This document shows, piece by piece, positions 31,590 to 40,722 of a DNA stretch of 64,000 nt (within the stretch, counting starts at the first letter, position 1; the number at the start of each line of letters is the position of its first letter). Location of the stretch: contig DATJLK010000016.1 in NCBI GenBank assembly GCA_035509615.1, positions 1 through 64,000 on the forward strand, in the 5' to 3' direction. The stretch comes from AP-15 sp035509615 (GTDB lineage Bacteria > Pseudomonadota > Alphaproteobacteria > ATCC43930 > CGMCC-115725). A model generated the notes under the pieces. It saw nothing but the letters and a program-made list of their open reading frames with translations, searched no databases and had not been told where the DNA came from. The position numbers and the translations under genes are program-made.

Positions 31590-32927
31590 TCACCCGGTCG
31601 GCGGAGCAATCGCATCGAGAGCCAGCCCCCGCGTCTCGGAGCCGATCTGGGTGACCGCGACGGCCGCGACTGCGAGCATCACGGCAATGGTGCCAAACAC
31701 CGCCGGAACCCCCCAGGTGGTCTGGATGAACAGAAAGCCGGGGACGATGATCGCGGCACCGATCCGGCCGCCCGAATGAGCAAAGCCGAAACCGGAGGCG
31801 CGCGCGTTGGTCGGAAACACCTCTGACGCGAAGATCTGCATCGAGTTTCCGGCCAATTGGATACAGAAAAACATCGCAAACCCGACGGCGACCAGCATCG
31901 CCACCGACTGCGCCGCGGCGAACCCGACGGCAAACAGCCCGGCGAGCACAAAGGCGATCACCGCGGTGCGGATACGGCCAAACCGTTCGAGTGCGAACAT
32001 CATGAAGGCACTGCTGCACGGATAGGCGATGGTCATGGCGAGGGTGAAGGTCAGCGATTTGGTGATCGTGAACCCGCGACCGGCCATGATGTTGGGCAGC
32101 CAGGTGCCAAGCCCGTTCGCGATGCCAAAAAACGCAAAAAAGCAGATCATCGCGGCGATGACATTGCGCGGGTATTGCCGGAACACGACTGCGATCGGAT
32201 CGCTTTTGGTATCGCTTGCCGCGTCGGCGGCCAGCGATGAGAGCGGCGGCACTCGCAGGTTCATGCGCTTCAAGAGGTCGAGTGCGCGCTGCCCTTGGCC
32301 ATGCGTCGCCAGCCAGCGCGGCGATTCCGGCAGCGAGAACCGTAGCACGAAGACAATCAGCGCACCGACGCCGATGACGATCCAGATGCCGCGCCAACCG
32401 ATCGTGTCGCGCAAACCGAGCGCCAGCAGGATCCCGACGGGCCACGGAAAGGCGCCGCCGATCAGCTGCATCAACGCCAGGATACGGCCGCGAATGTTTT
32501 TGGGCGCGTATTCGGCGGTGTACGAAAAGCACAGCGGCTGCTCGGCGCCGAGCCCGACCCCGGCGATAAACCGGAATGCGGCAAGCCACACGAAATTCGG
32601 CGAAAACGCGGCGGCAATCGTCGCTACGGCGTAGAGCAACAGGTTGAACTGGTAGACCGTCTTGCGGCCAAATCGATCGGTGAACTCGCCTTGTCCGACG
32701 CAGCCGATCAAGAGGCCGATCAGCGTCGAACTGCCAACCACGGCGACCTGCGGTGCGGTGATAAAACCGCTCCTGATCATGTCCGGCACCAGCGCGCCGA
32801 GGATCGTCAGGTCAAGGACGTCAAAGAAATAGCCTGCGGCGACCAGCGCCAAGACCCGCCAGTGGATCGGCGTCATCCGTGCGTCGTCCATTGCACTGCC
32901 AACGAAGGCTTCGACTGTCTCGGACAC
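31590..32927 (-). CDS. MFS transporter
   Basis: A major facilitator protein of about 445 residues with 12 predicted helices. Typical are GQGEFTDRFGRKTVYQ (motif between helices 2 and 3), FRFIAGVGLGAEQPLCFSYTAE, PESPRWLATHGQ at the end of the first half, and EVFPTNARASGFGFAHSGGR in the second half. It resembles the metabolite:H+ and aromatic-acid symporter groups. GTG 32927 is preferred because AAGGGG lies upstream; a TTG at 32984 and ATG 32891 are alternatives. The substrate is not predictable. Confidence 0.85.
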   Translation of the reverse strand: MSETVEAFVGSAMDDARMTPIHWRVLALVAAGYFFDVLDLTILGALVPDMIRSGFITAPQVAVVGSSTLIGLLIGCVGQGEFTDRFGRKTVYQFNLLLYAVATIAAAFSPNFVWLAAFRFIAGVGLGAEQPLCFSYTAEYAPKNIRGRILALMQLIGGAFPWPVGILLALGLRDTIGWRGIWIVIGVGALIVFVLRFSLPESPRWLATHGQGQRALDLLKRMNLRVPPLSSLAADAASDTKSDPIAVVFRQYPRNVIAAMICFFAFFGIANGLGTWLPNIMAGRGFTITKSLTFTLAMTIAYPCSSAFMMFALERFGRIRTAVIAFVLAGLFAVGFAAAQSVAMLVAVGFAMFFCIQLAGNSMQIFASEVFPTNARASGFGFAHSGGRIGAAIIVPGFLFIQTTWGVPAVFGTIAVMLAVAAVAVTQIGSETRGLALDAIAPPTG

Positions 32928-33048
32928 CGGCTGTTTCCCCTTGTGATTGTTCACGCCTGCCGCAGGTGCGGTCGGCTGTCGCAACCCGACCGGATATCAT
33001 GACCGGCCGATCGCGGTTAGCCACTTCTGGCAACTCGTTGCCGGCGGG

Positions 33049-34044
33049 TTACCGGTGTTCAGCGTGCCACAGCACCGGCGAGGCGAACGCGAAATGGGCG
33101 AGGATTTCCGCCCTCGGGATGTCGTGCACGACAAAGACGAGGCGGCTGCGGCATCCGTTCGCGGGCCAGCCGGCCGGCCAATCGTCAAGCCATTCGGGTG
33201 CGAACATCGCGTGCTGCGCCGCCTGCACCACCGCCGGCCGCTCGGGGCGATCCGAAAAGCGGACGATGCCCTTGACCCGCAGCAAATCATTGCCGCGTTC
33301 GCGGGCCAGCCCGCCCAATGCCCGGGCGAAATCGAGCCGGCTGACCTCGCCTCTCAGGCTGATCGTAAACGCGTCGATGCCATGGCTGTGCGCGGCAACC
33401 GGGGCCGCGAGTGCGGGCATCGGCGCCGCACGCTCTTCCGAGCTGAACAGGACCGCCCCGGGATCGTCGGCTTCGCGCGCTATCACCCGCGCTGCGTGGT
33501 CGTTGAGCCGGTCCAGGCGGCAGACCAGCTCCGAGCCGAGCGATGCGAGATCGGTTTTGCTGATCACCAGGGTGTCGGCGAGGGCCACCTGCCGCGCCGC
33601 CTCGGCAAATCGGTCGAGTGTCGCCGCGCCGGTGACAGCGTCGACCAGCGTGACCACTCCGGCCAGATGCAGGCAGTGGTCGAGCATCGGATCGGCGCCC
33701 AGGGTGTAGAGGATCGGCGCCGGGTCGGCGAGACCGGTGGTTTCGACGACGATCCGCCGAAACCCGCGGATTTCACCCGCAGCACGCCGGTCGAGCAGGC
33801 CGCGCAAGGTACGGGCGAGGTCCTCGCGCACGGCACAGCACAAGCATCCGCCGGGCAATTCGATGACGCTGCCTTCGACAAAATCGACGAGATGATGATC
33901 GATCGCGATCTCGCCAATCTCGTTGATGACGACAGCGGTGTCGGCGAGTGCCGGAGAAACCAGCACCCGGCGCAACAACGTGGTCTTGCCGCTGCCAAGA
34001 AAACCGGTCAGCACCGTCGTCGGCAGGGTCGCGGGTTCGAGCAT
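33049..34044 (-). CDS. CobW/YjiA-family GTP-binding metallochaperone-like protein
   Basis: A COG0523 GTPase of 331 residues from ATG 34044. It has Walker A GFLGSGKTT (residues 14-22), the metal-binding CxCC motif in GGCLCC (66-70), ETTGLADPAPI (switch II region), the base-specificity loop ISKTDLA, and the CobW C-terminal domain with GIVRFSDRPERP. These proteins insert or traffic zinc, cobalt or iron. ATG at 34080 or 34083 would extend it by about 12 residues, and the frame is open much further upstream without coding quality. No Zur, cobalamin or metalloenzyme gene is near, so the metal is unknown. Confidence 0.9.
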   Translation of the reverse strand: MLEPATLPTTVLTGFLGSGKTTLLRRVLVSPALADTAVVINEIGEIAIDHHLVDFVEGSVIELPGGCLCCAVREDLARTLRGLLDRRAAGEIRGFRRIVVETTGLADPAPILYTLGADPMLDHCLHLAGVVTLVDAVTGAATLDRFAEAARQVALADTLVISKTDLASLGSELVCRLDRLNDHAARVIAREADDPGAVLFSSEERAAPMPALAAPVAAHSHGIDAFTISLRGEVSRLDFARALGGLARERGNDLLRVKGIVRFSDRPERPAVVQAAQHAMFAPEWLDDWPAGWPANGCRSRLVFVVHDIPRAEILAHFAFASPVLWHAEHR

Positions 34045-34368
34045 CGATCTTGACCATTCAGCGGGGACAACTGCCGACATCATCGTTCCACGCCGGGCAG
34101 ATCCCGGCAAGCGCCTGCGGTGCCGCGCAAAAATTACTGCCGGAGCAATTACCTTCGATGATCTGGCGATGATCTGTGTCACCAGGCCGGCCTGTACGAT
34201 CGAACCGACGGCTCCAACACGCCGAAACGCCGCAAACGCGGATCTCCGTCGAGCGGAAGGCTGGCGTCGAGCGGCGGCGTGCCGTATTCCTCGAGTACTT
34301 CCGGGGCCGTGGGACTTCGCCTCTTTGCCGCGTGCGCCGATTGCTAGCCAACGGGTGGAGGTCGGAGA
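34045..34368. other. Intergenic region, nothing recognised
   Basis: 324 bases between the divergent CobW-like and asparaginase-like genes. It should hold both promoters, but I see no clear -35/-10 pair, zinc-box palindrome or RNA structure. The last 15 bases carry the asparaginase ribosome site GGTGGAGG. Confidence 0.5.
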
Positions 34369-35376
34369 ATGACAACACCGCTCCCGCGCATCGCCGTGAT
34401 CGGCACCGGCGGCACGATTTCCTCGCTCGGGGCATCGAGCCTCGATGTCCTCGATTATCCCGATTTCGGCCAGAAGCTCTCGGCCGAGGCGCTGCTCGAC
34501 CGCTTTGCCGAGACGCGGCTCGTCGCCGACCCGGTGCCGATCACCGTCCGCCAGGTCGGCAGCACCGATATCGGCCCGACCGAATGGCTCGAGTTGCGCG
34601 CGCTGATCCACAAGATCGCGGCTGACAATCCGGATATCGCCGGGTTTGTTATCACTCACGGCACCGCGACGCTCGAAGAAACCGCGTTCTTTCTTAACCT
34701 GACCCTGAAGGTGAGCCAGCCGGTGGTGCTGGTCGGCGCGCAACGGCCGGCAACTGCGCTCGGCACCGATGCCGGCATGAACCTCGTCAACGCGCTGCGG
34801 GTCGCCGGCTCGGCCGAAGCGCGCGGCAAGGGGGTCCTCGTGCTGCTCAATGACGAGATCAATGCCGCCCGCGATGTGGTCAAGACTTCGACCTATCGCG
34901 TCCAGACCTTCCGCTCGTTCGATTTTGGCGCGCTCGGCCATGTCGACGGCGACGGCGTGCATTTCTATCGCGCACCGCTGGGCGCCCATATGCCCGACGG
35001 TCCCTTTGCCGCTCGCGACCTCAAGGAACCGCTGCCCCGGGTCGACATCATCTATTCCTATGCCGGCGCCGACGGCGCGCTGGTCGAGGCCGCGGTCGCC
35101 GCCGGTGCGCGCGGGCTGGTTTCGGCTGGGTTCGCCCCGGGCAGCCCGACCCCGGAGCAGCGGACAGCCTTTGCGCGCGCCGCCAAAGCCGGGGTCATCG
35201 TCGTGCAATGCACCCGTGCCGCAAGCGGCCGGGTGGCGCCACGCCGCCGCCTGCGCGAAACCGGCATCGTCGCCGGCGAGGATCTGAGCCCGCAAAAGGC
35301 CCGCATCCTGTTAATGCTGGCAATGACGATGACCGGTGATGTCGCCGCGATCCAGCAGCTGTTCCAATCCTGCTGA
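34369..35376 (+). CDS. Asparaginase-family amidohydrolase with altered pocket
   Basis: A 335-residue protein homologous over its full length to bacterial type II L-asparaginases. The first catalytic Thr is Thr16 (GTGGTIS), the second Thr99 (HGTATLEE), and Lys172 (DVVKTST) is kept. However the residue after Thr99, Asp90 in E. coli AnsB, which holds the substrate amino group, is Ala100, and the SQD motif (Ser58-Gln59) is Ser65-Thr66. The protein may therefore act on another amide. No signal peptide is seen, so it is cytoplasmic. A strong GGAGG precedes ATG 34369. It stands alone, followed by the ahcY control region. Confidence 0.85.
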   Translation: MTTPLPRIAVIGTGGTISSLGASSLDVLDYPDFGQKLSAEALLDRFAETRLVADPVPITVRQVGSTDIGPTEWLELRALIHKIAADNPDIAGFVITHGTATLEETAFFLNLTLKVSQPVVLVGAQRPATALGTDAGMNLVNALRVAGSAEARGKGVLVLLNDEINAARDVVKTSTYRVQTFRSFDFGALGHVDGDGVHFYRAPLGAHMPDGPFAARDLKEPLPRVDIIYSYAGADGALVEAAVAAGARGLVSAGFAPGSPTPEQRTAFARAAKAGVIVVQCTRAASGRVAPRRRLRETGIVAGEDLSPQKARILLMLAMTMTGDVAAIQQLFQSC

Positions 35377-35495
35377 GGTGCGAAGATCGGCTGCTGAAAA
35401 ACTGTGACCCTGCCATGGTTCGTCCAGGCATATATCCGCGCACGGCGGCCGGCCGCCTTGGTTCATCCCCTGGATGTGATGCCTTGATTGACCAT

Positions 35496-35519
35496 ATAAC
35501 GATATCTTGATATCGTTAT
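35496..35519. promoter_or_regulatory. Perfect palindrome before ahcY, probable regulator-binding site
   Basis: ATAACGATATC (35496-35506) and GATATCGTTAT (35509-35519) are exact reverse complements separated by TT, in an AT-rich island 41 bases before the ahcY start. Its form fits an ArsR-family operator. The SAH-sensing repressor SahR is known to control ahcY in Proteobacteria from AT-rich GATATC-type palindromes, so it is the leading candidate; the regulator itself is not in the window. Confidence 0.7.
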
Positions 35520-35560
35520 CATTCGTGTCGGCTGAATGTCGGCCCGACAGGAGATCAGGA

Positions 35561-36871
35561 ATGCCCGCTTTCACCGACTACAAGGTTGCCGACATCTCTC
35601 TTGCCGATTGGGGGCGCCGCGAAATTGCGATCGCTGAGACCGAGATGCCCGGGCTGATGGCCTTGCGCGACGAGTTTGGCGCTGCGCGGCCATTGTCGGG
35701 AGCGCGCATCGTCGGCTGTCTCCATATGACGATCCAGACCGCGGTGTTGATCGAGACCCTGATCGAACTCGGCGCCACGGTACGGTGGAGCTCTTGCAAC
35801 ATCTTCTCGACGCAGGACCACGCCGCCGCGGCGATCGCGGCGCGCGGCATCCCGGTGTTCGCCTGGAAAGGCGAGACCGAGGACGAATACGAGTGGTGCA
35901 TCGAGCAGACGCTGCACGGTCCGGCCGACGGGCCCTATGCCGGTTGGACCCCCAACATGGTGCTCGACGATGGCGGCGACGCCACCAAGATCCTGCACGA
36001 CCGGCATCACGACCTGCTCGCGGGCATCCGCGGCATTTCGGAAGAGACCACGACCGGGGTTAACCGGCTCTATGAGATGATGCGGAAAGGTGAGTTGAAA
36101 GCACCGGCATTCAATGTCAACGACAGTGTCACCAAGTCGAAATTCGACAACCTCTACGGTTGCCGCGAGAGCCTCGTCGACGGCATCAAGCGTGCCACCG
36201 ATGTGATGCTGGCGGGAAAACTCGCGGTCGTCTGTGGCTTTGGCAATGTCGGCAAGGGTTCCGCGGCGAGCCTGAGGAGTCAGGGCGCCCGCGTGATGGT
36301 GACCGAGATCGACCCGATCTGCGCGCTGCAGGCGGCGATGGAGGGGTATCAAGTCACGACGATGGACGAGGCGGCGTCGATCGGCGACATCTTTGTCACC
36401 GCCACCGGCGATATCGACGTGATCACGATCGACCACATGCGGCAAATGAAGGATCGCGCGATCGTCTGCAACATCGGTCATTTCGACAGCGAAATTCAGA
36501 TCGACGCGTTGCGCAACTACCCGTGGGAAGAGGTCAAGCCCCAGGTTGACGAGGTCATCTTTCCCGACGGCAAGCGGCTGATCGTTCTCGCCAAGGGGCG
36601 GCTCGTCAATCTCGGTTGCGCCACCGGCCATCCGAGTTTTGTGATGAGCGCCTCCTTCACCAATCAGGTGTTGGCCCAGATCGAATTGTGGACCCATCAC
36701 CGGAACTACGAGAACAAGGTCTATGTGCTGCCCAAGCATCTCGACGAAAAGGTCGCGCAGCTGCATCTCGACAAGCTCGGGGTCAAGCTGACCCGGCTGA
36801 CCGCGGCGCAAGCCGGTTATCTCGGGCTCGAGCAGGCCGGCCCGTTCAAGCCGGAGCACTACCGCTATTGA
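35561..36871 (+). CDS. ahcY: S-adenosylhomocysteinase
   Basis: Hydrolyses S-adenosylhomocysteine to adenosine and homocysteine, clearing the inhibitory by-product of methylation. It is 436 residues from ATG 35561, which has AGGAG upstream. Signatures are LHMTIQTAVLIETL, SSCNIFSTQDHAAAA, NVNDSVTKSKFDNLYGCRES, the NAD site GKLAVVCGFGNVGKG, NIGHFDSEI, and the C-terminal PFKPEHYRY. The ~40-residue insert typical of alphaproteobacterial enzymes is reflected in the length. It follows a perfect palindromic operator candidate and precedes a histidine kinase gene. Confidence 0.98.
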   Translation: MPAFTDYKVADISLADWGRREIAIAETEMPGLMALRDEFGAARPLSGARIVGCLHMTIQTAVLIETLIELGATVRWSSCNIFSTQDHAAAAIAARGIPVFAWKGETEDEYEWCIEQTLHGPADGPYAGWTPNMVLDDGGDATKILHDRHHDLLAGIRGISEETTTGVNRLYEMMRKGELKAPAFNVNDSVTKSKFDNLYGCRESLVDGIKRATDVMLAGKLAVVCGFGNVGKGSAASLRSQGARVMVTEIDPICALQAAMEGYQVTTMDEAASIGDIFVTATGDIDVITIDHMRQMKDRAIVCNIGHFDSEIQIDALRNYPWEEVKPQVDEVIFPDGKRLIVLAKGRLVNLGCATGHPSFVMSASFTNQVLAQIELWTHHRNYENKVYVLPKHLDEKVAQLHLDKLGVKLTRLTAAQAGYLGLEQAGPFKPEHYRY

Positions 36872-37014
36872 CAGGGATTCGGAGCAAATAAGCAACGAAT
36901 TGGGTACAAAGAGGAAACAGAGCCCTTCCCTTTTGCAAAATTGCCGGCATAATCCCTTCCCACGGACGGTCGCGAAGGCGCATTGCGACCGCCGTCTGCG
37001 AGAGGGAAAGTTCG

Positions 37015-39057
37015 ATGTTTGCTGCCGGAGCGGTTCTATCCGCGACGATCGCCGCGATCGGTTTTGGCGCCCTCTGGTGCACCGCAGAGCGGCGCTTGCG
37101 CGCGCTCCGCTCGGTCATCGGCGAGGTCGAGCAACAGCGGACGCAGGCAACGGCCGCTGCAGACCAGGCATTGGCGGCGGCAGCGAAGTGGCGCCACGCC
37201 CTCGACGCGCTGCCGATGCCGGTATGGCGCCGCGATGCCGATCATCGTCTCGTCGCGTATAATCAAGAATACGCTGAAGCACTTGGCGGCGACCGCGAAG
37301 GAGCGGTCGCGCGAGGAGTCCTCCCGCGCGAGCACCACCCGGTGCCCAATCGTGGTGCCACACCGCCTGGCCAATCCGCAGACGGGCCGCCGGTCACCTC
37401 CCGTGTCGTGATCCGAGGACAACGCCGATTGCTCGAGGCCCGCGAGGTCGCATGCCCTGATGGCGAGACGATCGGCTATGCCGTCGACCGGACCGATGTC
37501 GACAACGCTGAGCACGCGCTGCGCCGCCATATCGCCGCCCATGCCGCAGTGCTCGAAATCCTGTCGGCAGCGGTCGCGATCTTCGGCGCGGATCAACGCC
37601 TCAAATTTTTCAATTCGGCCTTTGCGCGCTTGTGGGCGCTCGAGCCTGGATGGCTCGGATCGCAACCCGCGCTTGGCGAGATCCTCGAATATCTGCACCA
37701 GTCGCGCCGTTTCCCGGAATATGCCGATTTTCACGCCTTTAAACGCGAGCGTTGCGCACAGTTCACGGCGTTGGTCGAGCCCCGGCACGAGTTGATGCAT
37801 CTGCCCGACGGGCAGACGCTGCAGCTGACGATATCGCCGCACCCGTTCGGCGGTCTGATTTATGTCTTTGACAATGTCACCGATCGCCTGGCGCTCGAAT
37901 GCTCGTACAACACGCTGGCTCAGGTGCAACGCGCCACCCTCGACCATCTATTCGAGGGGATCGCGGTCTATGGCGGTGACGGGCGCCTGAAACTTCACAA
38001 CCCGGCCTTCCGGGCGATTTGGGGATTATCCGAAACCGATGTTGCGGGCGAGCCGCATATTGCCGCAATTCTCGAGAAAGCCCGCGATCTGATTGATGAC
38101 GGCGGCAATTGGCCGGCGAAGCGGGCGGAATTGATCGCCCAAGTCACGGCTCAAACCTTTGCCAGCGGACCTCTTTATCGCCGCGATGGTTCGATGTTGC
38201 AGGTCGCGAGTGTGCCGCTGCCCGATGGCGAGGTGTTGCTGACCTATCTCGACATCAGCGATACCGCCCGCATCGAGCAGGCTCTGCGCGAGCGCAACGA
38301 GGCGCTCGAAACCGCAGCCCGGTTGAAATCGGAATTCGTCGCCAACGTTTCGCACGAATTGCGCACCCCGCTCAATACCGTGATCGGGTTCGCCGAGATA
38401 TTGCACAACCAATATTTCGGTTCGCTCAATCCGAGCCAGCGCGAATACAGCGCCGGCATTCTCGACAGCGCGCATCAGTTGCTGTCGCTGATCGACGGCA
38501 TCATCGACCTGGCGTCGGTCGAAGCCAACTATCTCGAATTGGAGCCCGACCGCGTCGATATCTCGAGCATGCTGCGCGCCCTGCTGCTGCTCACCGAGGA
38601 TCGCGCCCATAATCGCGGGCTTCAAATCGATTTGCACTGTCCCCCGCGGATCGGCGCCATCGTGGCCGACGAGCGGCGCCTCAAACAGGCGCTCTTCAAC
38701 CTGATTTCCAACGCGATCAAATTCACCCCGCCCGGCGGGGCCATCCGTGTGACGGCAGAACAGGGCGACAGCGAGTTGCGCGTGAGCGTCTGCGATACCG
38801 CGACTGGCTTTGCGGCGGATCCGGCCGATATGATCGATCATCGCGATCGCGCTCCGGCAGCAACATGCTCCAGCCTCGGCCTGTCGCTCGTCAAGAGCCT
38901 GATCGAGCTGCATGGCGGTACGGTCGAGATCGATTCAGCGCCGGGACGAGGAACCAGGGTCACATGCCGGCTACCGGTCGGTGGCGCCGACGCCGGCAGC
39001 AGCAAGACCTCTACCGCCAACCCGCCATACGATTCGCGTTGCGAAGCCACAGCCTAG
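37015..39057 (+). CDS. PAS-domain sensor histidine kinase
   Basis: A 680-residue kinase. One N-terminal membrane helix (residues 1-22) is followed by a coiled segment and three PAS-like modules at about 60-160, 180-290 and 305-420. The dimerisation domain carries the phospho-acceptor His447 in SHELRTPLN, and the ATPase domain has an N-box (FNLISNAIKF, 561-570) and G2 box (LGLSLV, 621-626). The G1 box reads CDTATGF instead of DxGxG, which may lower ATP affinity. The signal is unknown and no response regulator is adjacent. A kinase between ahcY and tsaE is an arrangement I know from other Alphaproteobacteria. Confidence 0.9.
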   Translation: MFAAGAVLSATIAAIGFGALWCTAERRLRALRSVIGEVEQQRTQATAAADQALAAAAKWRHALDALPMPVWRRDADHRLVAYNQEYAEALGGDREGAVARGVLPREHHPVPNRGATPPGQSADGPPVTSRVVIRGQRRLLEAREVACPDGETIGYAVDRTDVDNAEHALRRHIAAHAAVLEILSAAVAIFGADQRLKFFNSAFARLWALEPGWLGSQPALGEILEYLHQSRRFPEYADFHAFKRERCAQFTALVEPRHELMHLPDGQTLQLTISPHPFGGLIYVFDNVTDRLALECSYNTLAQVQRATLDHLFEGIAVYGGDGRLKLHNPAFRAIWGLSETDVAGEPHIAAILEKARDLIDDGGNWPAKRAELIAQVTAQTFASGPLYRRDGSMLQVASVPLPDGEVLLTYLDISDTARIEQALRERNEALETAARLKSEFVANVSHELRTPLNTVIGFAEILHNQYFGSLNPSQREYSAGILDSAHQLLSLIDGIIDLASVEANYLELEPDRVDISSMLRALLLLTEDRAHNRGLQIDLHCPPRIGAIVADERRLKQALFNLISNAIKFTPPGGAIRVTAEQGDSELRVSVCDTATGFAADPADMIDHRDRAPAATCSSLGLSLVKSLIELHGGTVEIDSAPGRGTRVTCRLPVGGADAGSSKTSTANPPYDSRCEATA

Positions 39058-39179
39058 GCGGTGCCGGCCGTTGTCATGACCGGCCTGCCACCTTGAAACG
39101 CAAGACGTTCGCAGCCTCACGCCAAATTCGCCGCACCCCCATATTGCGGGCAAATGCCGCCGCGATATACAACGATTAG

Positions 39180-39647
39180 GTGATCAATGTCATAAATCTG
39201 CCGAACGAAGCCGCCACCGCGGCCTTGGCGGCTCGCCTCGCGGCGATCGCCTGCATCGGCGACGTCGTGGCGCTAACGGGCGAACTCGGTGCCGGCAAAA
39301 CCGCTTTCGCACGCGCCTTTATTCACGCGCGTGGAGTAGTGGATGACGACATCCCGAGCCCGACTTTCACTCTTGTGCAAGTTTACGAGACCGCCGGCGC
39401 GGCGATCTGGCACTTCGACCTTTACCGTCTGACCGCCGCCGACGAAGCCTGGGAACTCGGCATCGAGGAGGCCTTTGCCTGCGGAATTTCATTGATCGAA
39501 TGGCCTGAACGGCTTGGCCCGTTGCTGCCGCGGCATCGGCTCGAAATCACCCTCGAATTCGGCGATCGACCGGAAGCCCGTCAAGCGGCGATCAAAGGCG
39601 ATGCCAGCTGGCGGGCCCGGCTGCAAAGCATCGACGCCGATGCCTGA
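39180..39647 (+). CDS. tsaE: tRNA threonylcarbamoyladenosine synthesis ATPase TsaE
   Basis: A 155-residue ATPase required with TsaB, TsaC and TsaD for t6A37 modification of tRNAs reading ANN codons. Walker A is GELGAGKT (34-41), followed by the family motifs SPTFTLVQVY, HFDLYRL and LIEWPERLG. The start is GTG 39180. Its end overlaps the next gene by eight bases, so tsaE and amgK are translated together. Confidence 0.95.
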   Translation: MINVINLPNEAATAALAARLAAIACIGDVVALTGELGAGKTAFARAFIHARGVVDDDIPSPTFTLVQVYETAGAAIWHFDLYRLTAADEAWELGIEEAFACGISLIEWPERLGPLLPRHRLEITLEFGDRPEARQAAIKGDASWRARLQSIDADA

Positions 39648-40722
39648 TTCCGTCGTCTCCGGCGCCACCCGACAGGTTGTGAGCGGCGTTGTCGCCGCTT
39701 CGCCTACCCGCTCGCCGCGGCAGCAGGCGATGACCGAGTTTCTCGACCGCGCCGGCTGGGTCGGCCTCGCATCGGTGCCGCTTGCCGGCGACGCCTCGTT
39801 CCGCCGCTATTACCGGCTCCGCCGCGGCCGCGAGAGCGCCATCGTCATGGACGCGCCTCCGCTGCACGAAGATGTTGGAGCGTATATTGCTGTCGCGGCC
39901 GCTCTGCGCAAATTGGGGCTGAGTGCGCCGGAGGTGATGGCCGCGGACCCGGCGCAGGGGTTTTTGCTGATCGAGGATTTTGGTGACGACACCTACACCC
40001 GGCTGTTGCGGGCCGGGGCGGACGAGACCGTCCTTTATGCGCTTGCGGTCGACACATTGGCGGCGGTGCAGACGCGGGCAGCGGTGCAAGGCACACTCGA
40101 CCTGCCACCCTATGACGACGCGCGCCTGCTCGATGAGGCGGTCTTGCTGGTCGACTGGTATATGCCGGCAGTACTCGGTGAGCCTCCGTCGGCCGCCCTG
40201 CGCGACGAATATCTCGATCTGTGGCGCGCAGTGCTGCCGGCCGCATGCCAGGCCTTTCCACCGACATTGGTGCTGCGCGATTTTCATATCGACAATTTGA
40301 TGCTGCTGCCCCAGCGCCCGGGGCTGCGAGCTTGCGGGCTTCTCGATTTCCAGGACGCGGTGGTGGGGCCGCCCGCCTATGATCTGGTCTCGTTGCTGGA
40401 GGACGCGCGGCGCGACGTGCCCGAAGCGTTGCGCATCGCGATGACCGAACGGTACCTGTCCGCGTTCCCCGCCTTCGACCATGCGGATTTCCGGCGCGCG
40501 GCAGCGGTCTTCGCCCTCCAGCGCAACTGCAAGATCCTCGGCATCTTCACCCGGCTGTGGCAGCGCGACGACAAGCCCGCCTATCTTTGCCACATCCCCA
40601 GGCTGTGGCGGCTGATCGAGAACGATCTCGCCGACCCGGCGCTGAGCGCTCTCGCGGGCTGGCTCGCACGCCATCTCCCGTCATCGGCGCGGCGCATGCC
40701 CGCCTCGCGGGGGACGGTCTGA
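39640..40722 (+). CDS. amgK: N-acetylmuramate/N-acetylglucosamine anomeric kinase-like phosphotransferase
   Basis: A 360-residue aminoglycoside-phosphotransferase-fold kinase. The catalytic loop is LRDFHIDNLML (Asp and Asn of the HxDxxxxN motif), and the metal motif is LLDFQDAVVGPPAYDL. In Pseudomonas, AmgK phosphorylates MurNAc at C1 and MurU converts it to UDP-MurNAc in peptidoglycan recycling; here the next gene is a MurU-like nucleotidyltransferase, which supports this role. The ATG at 39640 lies inside tsaE; longer in-frame starts would sit deeper in tsaE. Its stop shares one base with the murU start. Confidence 0.88.
   Translation: MPDSVVSGATRQVVSGVVAASPTRSPRQQAMTEFLDRAGWVGLASVPLAGDASFRRYYRLRRGRESAIVMDAPPLHEDVGAYIAVAAALRKLGLSAPEVMAADPAQGFLLIEDFGDDTYTRLLRAGADETVLYALAVDTLAAVQTRAAVQGTLDLPPYDDARLLDEAVLLVDWYMPAVLGEPPSAALRDEYLDLWRAVLPAACQAFPPTLVLRDFHIDNLMLLPQRPGLRACGLLDFQDAVVGPPAYDLVSLLEDARRDVPEALRIAMTERYLSAFPAFDHADFRRAAAVFALQRNCKILGIFTRLWQRDDKPAYLCHIPRLWRLIENDLADPALSALAGWLARHLPSSARRMPASRGTV

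Noticed and set aside
31246..32589. 447-codon minus-strand frame running through the MFS and NTF2-like genes
   Set aside because: Arg-rich and without membrane segments, whereas the adjacent frame encodes a clean 12-helix transporter.
35444..35457. GGCGGCCGGCCGCC palindrome between the asparaginase-like gene and ahcY
   Set aside because: No loop, so it cannot form a terminator hairpin, and short GC palindromes are common at this base composition.
35555..36895. 446-codon minus-strand frame antisense to ahcY
   Set aside because: Exact shadow of a highly conserved gene.
36908..36934. Possible hairpin AAAGAGGAA / TTCCCTTTT after ahcY
   Set aside because: Contains a mismatch and a wobble with a 9-base loop; too weak to call a terminator.
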